A stretch of 32,963 bases of DNA from Desulforamulus profundi (GTDB lineage: Bacteria; Bacillota_B; Desulfotomaculia; Desulfotomaculales; Desulfotomaculaceae). Shown here one piece after another: positions 18,381 through 25,780 of the stretch. The translations under genes were made by a program, and so were the position numbers. Numbering within the stretch: the first letter of the stretch is position 1; every line of letters starts with the position of its first letter. Below the pieces are notes generated by a model. That model saw only the letters and a list, made by a program, of their open reading frames with translations, had not been told where the DNA came from and made no database searches. The stretch is from NCBI RefSeq assembly GCF_002607855.1, contig NZ_AWQQ01000015.1, positions 1 to 32,963 on the forward strand, given 5' to 3'.

Positions 18381-19241
18381 TTACCTTTTAAGCAAAGGTT
18401 TCAATTCTGCGATCACTGCATCCAATTCTTCGGCACATTCACTATACATTTTCTTAGCCTTTGGCTGCCGGGTGCCCAGGGCGTACATTTCGCAGTCCGC
18501 CTGGCATTTTTTCAGCGTGGCATAGGCCAGTTCCTTTGTTTTAGGCTGCGGCACCAGTACGGCATCATCGAACAGATCCAGGTAAAGCTGCCCCACAGAA
18601 TCAACCTGGGCGATGAATACGTTCTCCGGGGCTACACCGACTTTTTCCAGTTCGGTGTGCAGCCAATTTCGGTTTAATCCCATGGCTGTCAGGGGCTCGT
18701 CCAGCATCACTCCGTCCAGCATCACGGTTTGGGGTACACTTTCGTGGTTTAGCTGCAGCCCCAGAGAGCTGGGAGTAAACGGCTGGTTTTGTTTTTTCAA
18801 CAGGACGCTGACCTCACCATTGGGCTCCAACATGGCAAACTCCACATCTGCCACTTTAAAGGCGTTTTTTCGCCGCAATTGACTTAGCAGGTCTTCGGGT
18901 GTAAAGCGGGCCTCCAGCAACTTGTCTTCCAGCACCTTACCGTGGTTAATCAGGACGGCTTCCTTTCCCTGAATAATATTGCGCACCGTCTTGTATTTCA
19001 GCGCCAGCAGGTAAATGCCGATGGGAAGAAGGGTCCAAACCGCCAGAGCCACCAGGCCGTTACCCAGATTCTCGATCAGGTTTAAGGACAAAGCAGCGGC
19101 CACCACGCCGATAACGATGGCGGTGATTAAATCAAATAAGGTAAGTTGTGAAGTCTGTCTTTTTCCCATCAGCCGCACCAGCAGCAGGGTTAGGGCGAAT
19201 AAACCGAGGGAACGAATCAGGATGTTTAACCATTCTGGCAT
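18381..19241 (-). CDS. DUF421-DUF1657 fusion membrane protein (2Duf-like)
   Basis: A 286-residue protein. Residues 1-90 hold three hydrophobic helices with LMGKRQTSQLTLFDLITAIV, the DUF421 signature. Residues 90-230 hold the YetF soluble region (DVEFAMLEPNGEVSVLLKK). Residues 236-284 (from KELAYATLKKC to AVIAELKPLL) resemble the two DUF1657 proteins encoded just upstream: a helix, Ala-Leu, a polar turn, Lys-x-x-Tyr, then a second helix ending in a Leu-x-Pro motif. The same DUF421+DUF1657 architecture occurs in the 2Duf protein of the Bacillus spoVA-2mob operon, which is linked to spore heat resistance. Start ATG with AAAGGAG upstream. Confidence 0.85.
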   Translation of the reverse strand: MPEWLNILIRSLGLFALTLLLVRLMGKRQTSQLTLFDLITAIVIGVVAAALSLNLIENLGNGLVALAVWTLLPIGIYLLALKYKTVRNIIQGKEAVLINHGKVLEDKLLEARFTPEDLLSQLRRKNAFKVADVEFAMLEPNGEVSVLLKKQNQPFTPSSLGLQLNHESVPQTVMLDGVMLDEPLTAMGLNRNWLHTELEKVGVAPENVFIAQVDSVGQLYLDLFDDAVLVPQPKTKELAYATLKKCQADCEMYALGTRQPKAKKMYSECAEELDAVIAELKPLLKR

Positions 19242-19258
19242 AAAGACGACTCCTTTGC

Positions 19259-19465
19259 CTAAAATCCTTTATATTGTGGTTCTTCATATTCCAGGACTTT
19301 AACCCTGTTTTCCAGACTGTCAATGACCTGACTGATTTGTTGTGAGCTGTTTTCCAACAACTGCCTGCTTTCTTCATTTTGCTCAACATGATAAAAGGCA
19401 TCCAGCGTTGCTTTGGTTCCTTTCAGACTGGCTATGGTTTGCTTTACCTGGGAAGCGACGGTCAA
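19259..19465 (-). CDS. DUF1657 small protein (second copy)
   Basis: A 68-residue, fully helical hydrophilic protein beginning MTVASQVKQTIASLKGTKATL and ending EEPQYKGF. The start is a TTG with GAGAGGTGATC upstream; this start gives exactly the length of its sister gene. It is about half identical to the copy at 19551-19757, with shared first 10 and last 8 residues, so it is a tandem duplicate. DUF1657 genes accompany SpoVA-2mob-type operons; the molecular role is unknown. A hairpin separates the two copies. Confidence 0.85.
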   Translation of the reverse strand: MTVASQVKQTIASLKGTKATLDAFYHVEQNEESRQLLENSSQQISQVIDSLENRVKVLEYEEPQYKGF

Positions 19466-19517
19466 ACCGGATCACCTCTCGTAACTTTATTTTGCTTGGG
19501 CAAAGGCACTTATATAC

Positions 19518-19545
19518 AAGAACCGGGATCAATGACCCGGTTCTT
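19518..19545 (-). terminator. Hairpin between the tandem DUF1657 genes
   Basis: A perfect 10-bp stem (19518-19527 with 19536-19545, loop 8). On the minus strand it is followed by GTATATAAG rather than a strong U run. It probably acts as a partial terminator or processing site, giving more transcript of the first DUF1657 gene than of the genes downstream. Confidence 0.5.
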
Positions 19546-19550
19546 CTTGT

Positions 19551-19757
19551 TTAGAAACCTTTATACTGGGGTTCTTCTTGTTCCAGTTGTTGAATTCTGG
19601 GTTCCAGGCTATCAACGATGGATTTGGTCTGCTGAGCGGCCTGGGTATACAGATCTTTGGCCTGCTGGTTTTGGGTCTGCAGGGCAAAGGTTTCCAGGCT
19701 GGATTGCGCAGCTTTAAGTCCTGCCAGAGTTTGTTTTACTTGGGATGCAACTGTCAT
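19551..19757 (-). CDS. DUF1657 small protein (first copy)
   Basis: A 68-residue helical protein, MTVASQVKQTLAGLKAAQSS to EEPQYKGF. The ATG at 19757 has an excellent GAGGAGG site upstream; a longer in-frame start at 19796 lies before that site and is rejected. It is the first gene of the seven-gene minus-strand operon ending with the YhcN/YlaJ lipoprotein. The strong ribosome-binding site and the following hairpin suggest high expression. No function is assigned to the family beyond its association with spores. Confidence 0.87.
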   Translation of the reverse strand: MTVASQVKQTLAGLKAAQSSLETFALQTQNQQAKDLYTQAAQQTKSIVDSLEPRIQQLEQEEPQYKGF

Positions 19758-19799
19758 TTCGTTATACCTCCTCAGACATTTAATAATCAATTTCAAAGG

Positions 19800-19830
19800 T
19801 ATCTTGTCCTGCAGAGTTTGTTTTTACTCA
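19800..19830 (-). promoter_or_regulatory. Candidate sigma-G-type promoter of the SpoVA-type operon
   Basis: On the minus strand TGAGTA (19830-19825) and CAAGATA (19806-19800) are 18 bases apart, 43 bases before the first DUF1657 start. Forespore sigma-G promoters are roughly TGAATA, 17-18 bases, CATNNTA. Both boxes have one clear mismatch, so this rests mainly on position and on the expected forespore expression of spoVA genes. Confidence 0.4.
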
Positions 19831-19879
19831 TGATTAAAAAAATTATGTAAATTGTTTTCCGTCCCCGGCAGGGAAGTAC

Positions 19880-19928
19880 TGCCCCCATCTCGTAATGTAT
19901 CAGCATTGGGCCTTACAAGAAGGGGGCA
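19880..19928 (+). promoter_or_regulatory. Leader inverted repeat masking the Nudix ribosome-binding site
   Basis: TGCCCCC at 19880-19886 is the exact complement of GGGGGCA at 19922-19928, which contains the AAGGGGG ribosome-binding site of the Nudix gene and is followed by a T run. A smaller AATG/CATT stem lies inside. It could block translation or act as a terminator-like fold. The inner loop is long, so stability is uncertain. Confidence 0.35.
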
Positions 19929-19932
19929 TTTT

Positions 19933-20361
19933 TTGCTGAATGCGATTGAGCAACAACAAATCAAGTTTTCCATCCGAGTCATGGTGGTGAATGATGAGGG
20001 GAAAGTCTTGTTGGGGTTAAAAAAGAAGGGGTTTAATGCCAACAGCTGGATATTTCCCGGTGGCCAAATGGATTTTGGCGAAACTGTGGCCCAGTGCGGC
20101 AGGCGGGAGGTTTGGGAGGAGACCGCCCTGCAAGTTACGATAGAAGGGATGATCGATGTAGTCAGCGAAACCCAGGGAGAAAAACATGTTGTTTTTATTA
20201 ACCTGCTGGCTTCCGGTAAGGGTCAGCCGGTGGTTACCGAACCCAAAGAGATGATTGAGTGGAATTGGTTTTACCAGAATGAACTACCGGACAACACGAC
20301 CTTTTCTGTCCGGAAGGCCATTGGCAAAATAAAGGACGGGCAGCCGGTGATCCCTTTGTAG
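19933..20361 (+). CDS. Nudix hydrolase, MutT/NTP pyrophosphatase type
   Basis: A 142-residue protein using a TTG start 6 bases after AAGGGGG; upstream in-frame codons back to 19852 lack a ribosome-binding site. The Nudix box starts GQMDFGETVAQCGRREVWEE (G-x5-E-x7-REVxEE) and continues TALQV; the usual Gly in EETG is an Ala. It is preceded by SWIFPGG. The N-terminal strand IKFSIRVMVVNDEGKVLLG is typical of the family. It hydrolyses a nucleoside diphosphate linked to another group; the substrate cannot be told. It is monocistronic between divergent and convergent neighbours. Confidence 0.88.
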   Translation: MLNAIEQQQIKFSIRVMVVNDEGKVLLGLKKKGFNANSWIFPGGQMDFGETVAQCGRREVWEETALQVTIEGMIDVVSETQGEKHVVFINLLASGKGQPVVTEPKEMIEWNWFYQNELPDNTTFSVRKAIGKIKDGQPVIPL

Positions 20362-20484
20362 TTTGTCCGAATAAGTTAAGATTTCTGATAGAACGTTGTA
20401 ATACTCCCATGATAACCTTAGCTCATTAATAAATTTGGGGGGTATTTTCTCACTTCGTCCGGTCTGGAAAAAATCAACAGGTAG

Positions 20485-20515
20485 CAAAAGGAGCCGGGGG
20501 CAGCCCCCGACTTCC
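20485..20515 (-). terminator. Intrinsic terminator of the ArsB/NhaD-type transporter gene
   Basis: A GC-rich hairpin (20490-20500 with 20504-20515, one bulged base and one wobble pair, 3-base loop) lies just after the minus-strand stop at 20524. It is followed on that strand by TTTTGCT. Confidence 0.8.
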
Positions 20516-20523
20516 TTTATCAT

Positions 20524-21825
20524 TTATCGTAAAATGAAAAGCCACAGGTAAACGGTGCTTATAACGATGGACAAAATCATTAAGGGGAAGGCAATCTTCA
20601 TAAAACCAAGGAAGCTTAAGGGAGTTCCCCTCTTTTCAGCCATGCCGGCTACGATGACGTTGGCAGCGGCTCCCACCAGGGTACCGTTGCCACCCAGGCA
20701 GGCTCCCAGGGCCAGAGACCACCACAGGGGATCCAGGTTGGTAATGCCGCCCATCTGACCCATTTGCTGCAGTAGGGGAATCATGGTGGCCACAAAGGGG
20801 ATGTTGTCTACAAAGGAGGAAGCTATGGCAGAAAGCCATAAAATCAAAAGACCTGTAGGCAGAATTTCCCCGCCGGTTAAGTGCAGAGCGGATTCGGCAA
20901 TCCAGTGAATGACACCGGCTTCTTCCAGCCCGCCAACTACAATAAACAGACCGACAAAGAAGAAGATGGTGGACCATTCCACGGTCTCTAATACATGCTC
21001 GGGCTCTTCTCTGGTCAGCAGGAGCAGGAATACCGCACCGCCAAGGGCGATGGTGGCGGTAGGCAGGTGAAAGATGCTGTGCAGGGCAAAACCGGCGATG
21101 GTTAAAGACAATGCCAGCAAGCATTTTTTCAGGAGCTTGGGATCCCGAATTTCATCTTCCGGGTTCAGGGCCGCAATCTCAGCCATTAATTTGGGATCTG
21201 CCTTCATTTCTTTGCGATAGATAAGACGTAATATGGCAATGGTGATAATGAAGACGACAATCGCCACAGGCGCCAGGTTATAAATGAATTCCATAAAGGA
21301 CAGACCTGCGGGGCCGCTGATCATGATATTCGGCGGGTCACCGATCAGGGTGGCTGTGCCGCCGATGTTACTGGACATGATTTGAGTAACCAGGAATGGA
21401 ATCACATTGACCTGCAGCTGCCGGCAGATCGAAAAGGTAACCGGCACCATCAGCAGTACCGTTGTCACGTTATCCAGCAAAGCAGAAGCAATGGCCGTAA
21501 TGATTGCCAGTAAAACCAGCAGCTTAAGGGGGTCACCTTTGACCGCCACGGCGGACTTAAGGGCCAGGTACTCAAATACACCGGTTCTCCTGGTAATGTT
21601 GACAATAATCATCATGCCCACCAGCAGGCCGATGGTGTTCCAGTCAATATAGTGAATGGCCTTTTCCTGGGTCACGAGGCCGGTAAACAGGACAGTCACA
21701 GCGCCGGCCAGAGCGATGACAGTGCGGGGGAGTTTTTCCGATACGATAAATGCATAGGTGATAATAAAAATAATAGAAGCTAAAATAAATTGGTTCTCCA
21801 CGATGTAAAATGCACTCCTTTCCAT
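20524..21825 (-). CDS. ArsB/NhaD-superfamily ion transporter
   Basis: A 433-residue polytopic protein of the ion-transporter superfamily (arsenite efflux ArsB, Na+/H+ antiporter NhaD, citrate-Mg transporters). About eleven hydrophobic segments are present in two related halves. Each half has a hallmark motif: TATLIGDPPNIMISG in the first and GNGTLVGAAANVIVAG in the second, with ALLDNVTTVLL and SFVDNIPFVATM as paired discontinuous-helix motifs. Sodium or proton-coupled exchange is likely; no ars genes are adjacent, so arsenite is not supported. The start is ambiguous: the ATG at 21825 lacks a good site, and a GTG 24 bases later has AAAGGAG at a long spacing. The leader is structured. Confidence 0.88.
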   Translation of the reverse strand: MERSAFYIVENQFILASIIFIITYAFIVSEKLPRTVIALAGAVTVLFTGLVTQEKAIHYIDWNTIGLLVGMMIIVNITRRTGVFEYLALKSAVAVKGDPLKLLVLLAIITAIASALLDNVTTVLLMVPVTFSICRQLQVNVIPFLVTQIMSSNIGGTATLIGDPPNIMISGPAGLSFMEFIYNLAPVAIVVFIITIAILRLIYRKEMKADPKLMAEIAALNPEDEIRDPKLLKKCLLALSLTIAGFALHSIFHLPTATIALGGAVFLLLLTREEPEHVLETVEWSTIFFFVGLFIVVGGLEEAGVIHWIAESALHLTGGEILPTGLLILWLSAIASSFVDNIPFVATMIPLLQQMGQMGGITNLDPLWWSLALGACLGGNGTLVGAAANVIVAGMAEKRGTPLSFLGFMKIAFPLMILSIVISTVYLWLFILR

Positions 21826-21878
21826 TTATTCAAATTTGGAAACTTTGGTTACAAGGTTCTTCACCTCCTGTTTTTGGA

Positions 21879-21918
21879 CAAAAAGAAAGGAGGGTAGCAT
21901 TAACAAAAGCTACCCCCC
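21879..21918 (-). terminator. Attenuator-like hairpin in the transporter leader
   Basis: On the minus strand a 10-bp stem (21918-21909 with 21898-21889, one G-T wobble) with a 10-base loop is followed by TTTCTTTTTG, the form of an intrinsic terminator. It lies between the promoter at 21989-22017 and the coding start at 21825, so it would stop transcription before the gene unless an alternative fold forms. Confidence 0.65.
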
Positions 21919-21936
21919 CGTTAGCCTAAACAATCC

Positions 21937-21958
21937 TTGTGCCACAAATTGGGCACAA
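21937..21958 (-). promoter_or_regulatory. Upstream stem-loop of the transporter leader
   Basis: A perfect 7-bp stem TTGTGCC/GGCACAA with an 8-base loop, about 20 bases upstream of the attenuator hairpin on the same transcript. Together they look like a sensor plus expression platform. It does not match a riboswitch consensus that I can recognise. Confidence 0.45.
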
Positions 21959-21988
21959 CACGTTGAGGACAATTTTTTAATTATCTAA

Positions 21989-22017
21989 ATTATAACAAAG
22001 GGTTGTTAAAGTGTCTA
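21989..22017 (-). promoter_or_regulatory. Sigma-A promoter of the ArsB/NhaD-type gene
   Basis: On the minus strand TAGACA (22017-22012) and a perfect TATAAT (21994-21989) are separated by 17 bases. Transcription would start about 155 bases before the coding start, giving a leader long enough for the two hairpins seen. Confidence 0.7.
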
Positions 22018-22123
22018 TTGAAAAGGCCTTGATTTTTACTAATTAATTAGGAATTTTTTATTTATCCTGGTTTATCAATATTTTTTGTCATCCGAGGCAA
22101 AATAACCTCGGGTTGGTGATGAA

Positions 22124-22455
22124 ATGCCATTAAAAGATGTTTTTGGGAAATGGAAAAAGCCTATCAAATTTCCCATGATGTTTTTGGCGGCTCTTTTGGC
22201 GCTTTAGGCATTGCAGTTGGATGATTATCCACTTGGTTTCCTTGGAAAGCTTCGGGGTGCCTTATATGGCTCCCCTGGCCCCTACGCAGTATGCAGATTT
22301 AGGGGACAACTTTGTGGTTTCGTGTATTTGGAAACATAAAAAGAGACCTGCTTCCATCCCCCATATTTGGAGCGATGCCCCAAATGGATGTGACATTTTT
22401 TCAACCCGTTGGGGAAGCGGGTTTGATGAATATCCTAAAAGGAGTGATGATATGA
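22124..22455 (+). pseudogene. C-terminal remnant of a GerA-family spore germination protein
   Basis: Read across frame breaks, this region encodes IKFPMMFLAAL..ALGIAV, then MIIHLVSLESFGVPYMAPLA and PTQYADLGDNFV. That is the last two membrane segments and the FGVPYxxPxAP motif of GerAA/GerKA-type germinant-receptor A subunits. The first ~400 residues are absent and an unrelated charged segment (KDVFGKWKKP) precedes it. At least two single-base breaks occur near 22195 and 22220; the tail after KKRPASIP is unclear and needs a further shift. One possible tail ends in TGA at 22453-22455, overlapping the next gene's ATG. It has a GGTGATG site before the ATG. Most likely a decayed fragment. Confidence 0.65.
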
Positions 22456-23631
22456 GACCGGTAGTTGCCAGGATATTTGTTTACTTGATGGTTTGTTTAA
22501 CAGCGGTAGCCGCTGTGCCAAAAAAGAGACGCCACCTTCGGCCCAAAACAAACCGAAAGTAGATACGATACAGGACGTAAGCCCTTACTTCCCTGCCGAG
22601 CCACAGCTTACCTGGGAATATGAAGGTTTCGGCAATGAATATGCCGCATTTACCAGGAAAGTGTTGTATCGGCAGGGAAACAGAGTTCAGATGTCTGAAA
22701 ACAACGGCGGTACAGTGATGGGGTTGGTTTTTGATGTTTCTGCCCAAGCGGTAACAAAGACCTTCTCGGTGCCGGAGTTTTATGATGAAAGAAACATTCT
22801 AAACGAAAAAGCAAATTTACAAGAAGTCATTCTCAAAGCTCCCTTAAGGGTCGGAGAGAGCTGGCAAAACGACGGGTCCAAAAGAGAGGTTGTCAGCACC
22901 GGTGAAAGGGTGGAGGTGCCTGCCGGTAAATTTGAAAAGGTTGTTAAAATTAAAATAACCCCTCTGGAAGATAAACAAGATCATGAGCAGTTTGAATATT
23001 ATGCGGAAAACACCGGTCTCATCATGCGCGAGTTTATCGCCGGTGACAGCAGGATTACGTCAAAACTGAAATCCTTTAAAAAGACCGAGACCCGGCCGAA
23101 AACCAAAAAAGGAACCATTGGGATCGAGGGAACGGAGCAGGAGTTTGTTATAAACCTTTTGGATGGTTCGCCCTTACCCTTTTATACCTATGTTCCCGGA
23201 GATATGGCGTTTGAAAGGGTAAGTTCCGGTGAAGGAGATGCTTTTCTCATTCATGCCAATTTTGCCGGTAAAAAAGGGAAGACGCCTACATGAGGATCTT
23301 TTTTTACCCCGAAGGAACCAGTGTAGAACAGGCTGTCAAGTTTGCCAACAGCATTGTTCTAAGCAACAGGTGGCAGAAGGTGAACAGGTATGCCAATCCT
23401 GACACGGATAAAATTTATGCCTGGTCGGAAAGTGAATGGCATTTTATGAAAGGGGCCAACAACCGGCAGTATTTGGGTAGTATGGCGGTAGGCAAGCATG
23501 AAAACAGAACATTTTATGTCCTGACTCATTATCCGGAGGATTTTACGGAGGGTTTTATTCCCCGGGTGCACAAAATATTGGATGAGTTCGTCTGGACCGA
23601 TACCAATGAAAAACTAAACAGTGCCGGTTAA
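22452..23631 (+). CDS. Predicted lipoprotein of unknown function (two frame breaks)
   Basis: About 393 residues after repair. The N terminus MRPVVARIFVYLMVCLTAVA is a signal peptide. Adding one G at about 22511 gives the lipobox AVAGC followed by AKKETPPSAQNKP, a lipoprotein linker. The second break, near 23276, splits FAGKKGEDAYMRIFFYPEG. Residues 40-220 form a beta-rich domain with LRVGESWQNDGSKREVVSTG and VPAGKFEKVVKI, which resembles domains of outer-surface lipoproteins that bind through a lipid-type fold. The last ~150 residues form a second alpha/beta domain. No family name could be assigned. The ATG at 22452 has AAAGGAGTGATG upstream and overlaps the GerA remnant; a terminator follows. 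Confidence 0.7.
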
Positions 23632-23633
23632 GA

Positions 23634-23660
23634 GGGAGGTGAAAACCATTTCCCTTTTTT
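23634..23660 (+). terminator. Intrinsic terminator after the lipoprotein gene
   Basis: An 8-bp stem with two G-U pairs (23634-23641 with 23647-23654) is followed directly by six T. Confidence 0.65.
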
Positions 23661-23678
23661 GATTGGCTGCGGTCAATA

Positions 23679-23707
23679 TTGACAAGGAAAAATTGTGCAT
23701 CTATATT
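23679..23707 (+). promoter_or_regulatory. Sigma-A promoter of htpG
   Basis: A perfect TTGACA (23679-23684) and TATATT (23702-23707) are separated by 17 bases, about 50 bases before the htpG start. Confidence 0.85.
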
Positions 23708-23708
23708 A

Positions 23709-23734
23709 TTTAGTGGAAACATTTTACCACTAAA
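23709..23734. promoter_or_regulatory. Inverted-repeat operator candidate at the htpG start site
   Basis: TTTAGTGG, 10 bases, CCACTAAA: a perfect 8-bp dyad that begins 2 bases after the -10 box and so covers the expected transcription start. It has the layout of the HrcA operator CIRCE (9-bp arms, 9-base spacer) but not its sequence (TTAGCACTC). A repressor site or a 5'-UTR stem-loop is likely. Confidence 0.55.
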
Positions 23735-23754
23735 TCAGTGTAGGAGGTAAAGAA

Positions 23755-25601
23755 ATGACGGAGCAGGTCAAGAATGAAATGTTGGAATTTCAAGCCGAAG
23801 TAAAGCAGTTGCTGGATATTGTCATTCATTCCCTTTATACTGATCGGGAAATCTTCCTGCGGGAGTTAATTTCCAACGCTGCCGATGCCCTGGAAAAACT
23901 CCGCTACCAAAAGTTAACCAACCAGGAAATCGCCGACGGGGACCTTCCCCTGGAAATAACCATTGAATTGGACGATAAAAATCACACCCTGACCATCTCG
24001 GATACCGGGATCGGCATGACCCGGGAGGAGTTGGTGCAAAACCTCGGCACCATTGCCCACTCCGGCTCCAAGGCCTTTTTAAAATACCTGGCCGAAGGAG
24101 ACAAGAAGGACGTTAACTTAATCGGCCAGTTCGGCGTAGGGTTTTATTCAGCCTTTATGGCAGCAGACAAGGTGACGGTGGAAACCCGCTCCTACCGGCC
24201 CGGGGCAGCCGGCTGCCTGTGGTCCTCGGAAGGTGCCGGCAGTTATACCATCGGTGAAGCAGAGGGCTGCGCCGGGGGACCAAAATCACGCTGCAGTTAA
24301 AAGAAGATGCCCGGGAGTTTGCCCAGGAAGCAACCGTAAAGAGAATTATTAAACAGTACTCCGGCTTCGTGCCGTTTCCTATTTCCTTAAACAGCGAAAA
24401 GGTCAATACCGTTCAGGCTGTTTGGACCAAAAACAAAAATGAGGTTACGGAGGAAGAGTATAACGAGTTCTATAAATACGTGGCCAATGCCTATGATGAG
24501 CCGCTGCTCCGGCTGCATTTTTCCGTAGACGCGCCCCTGACCATCAATGCCCTGCTGTTTGTGCCCAAAGATAATTTTGAGCGCTTTGGTTTTGGCCGGC
24601 TGGAACCGGGTGTTAACCTGTACTGCAGAAAAGTGTTGATCCAGCAGCAGTCCAAAGACATCCTGCCCGAGTGGCTGCGTTTTGTCAAAGGTGTGGTGGA
24701 CAGCGAAGAACTGCCCCTGAACATCTCCCGGGAAACCATGCAGGACAGCGCCCTGATGTCCAAACTGCGCAAGGTGATTACCGGGCGGTTCCTGAAGTTT
24801 CTCCATGAGCAGGCCAAATCTAAACCTGAAAAATACAAAGAATTCTGGCAAAATTTCGGCATGTTTATTAAAGAAGGGGCAGCCACTGATTTTACCTACC
24901 GCAAAGAGCTGGTAGGCTTATTACGGTTTTCCTCTTCCAAGTCCGGGGAAGGGGAGTTGGTTTCCCTGAGAGATTATGTTGAACGAATGAAGGGAAATCA
25001 GAAGGATATTTACTTTATCAACGGTCCCACCAAAGAAGTGATTGAATCCAGCCCTTACCTGGAAGTATTCCGTAATCAGGATACGGAAGTCTTGTTTACC
25101 CATGAACCCGTGGAGGATTATATCTTAAGCCAGTTAGGAGAGTTTGAGGGGAAAAAACTGGTATCCATCGACCAGGCCGGACTGGAACTGCCGGAAACCC
25201 AGACCCGTGACGGTGATGCCCTGACTCCGGAGCAGGTGGAAGCGCTGACCCGCTGGCTAAAGGAAGTGCTTGGTGACAAGGTGACGGAGGTAAGAGAATC
25301 CAGACGTCTGTCCGGCAGCCCTGCCATCCTGTTGAATCCGGATCATATGACCGGCAGTTTACAGAGGATGATGCAGGTAATGAACAAGGATATCAACGCC
25401 ATCGGTCCCAAGGTGCTGGAGATCAATAGTGCTCACCCTGTTATTAATCGTTTAAGTGAACTAAGCCAGCAGGGGGATTCCTTCGCCAGGGTGGCAGCGG
25501 AACAACTATTTGATAATGCTTTAATCTCTGCCGGTTTAATTGTGGACACCAGGGGAATTGTGCAGCGTATGAACCAAATTTTGGAGAGAGCATTGCAATA
25601 G
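23755..25601 (+). CDS. htpG: Chaperone HtpG, bacterial Hsp90 (one frame break)
   Basis: A GHKL-ATPase chaperone of about 615 residues after repair. N-terminal ATP-binding motifs: REIFLRELISNAADALEKLR, DTGIGMTREELVQNLGTIAHSGS, and GQFGVGFYSAFM. The middle domain has YLEVFRNQDTEVLFTHEPVEDYILSQL and the catalytic-loop region LNISRETMQDS. The dimerisation domain closes with LFDNALISAGL. The frame breaks near 24278 in a run of five G: adding one gives GGTKITLQLKEDAREFAQE between the two frames. The ATG has TAGGAGG upstream. It is monocistronic, with its own promoter, operator-like dyad and terminator. Confidence 0.95.
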
Positions 25602-25614
25602 ACCTTACTGTAGG

Positions 25615-25648
25615 CCCTTGTACGGTTGAACGTACAAGGGGTCTTTTG
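25615..25648 (+). terminator. Intrinsic terminator of htpG
   Basis: A perfect 10-bp stem (25615-25624 with 25631-25640), a 6-base loop and a following TCTTTTGT tract, 13 bases after the stop. Confidence 0.85.
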
Positions 25649-25780
25649 TATTGGAGTGGCTATTGTGTTACATAATATAACTATTTTTACTTGTAAAGAA
25701 ATTATAAATTATTAAAGAAGGGTTAATAAGGAGAATAAAGAAATACCATATATTATATAAACTGCAGAGGTGACTGACTG

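Noticed and set aside
20524..21825. Arsenite efflux gene arsB
   Set aside because: The superfamily is right, but no arsR, arsC or arsA is near, so the ion cannot be named.
22092..22111. CCGAGG/CCTCGG hairpin as a terminator
   Set aside because: Only 6 bp with no T run on either side; left as an unexplained small stem.
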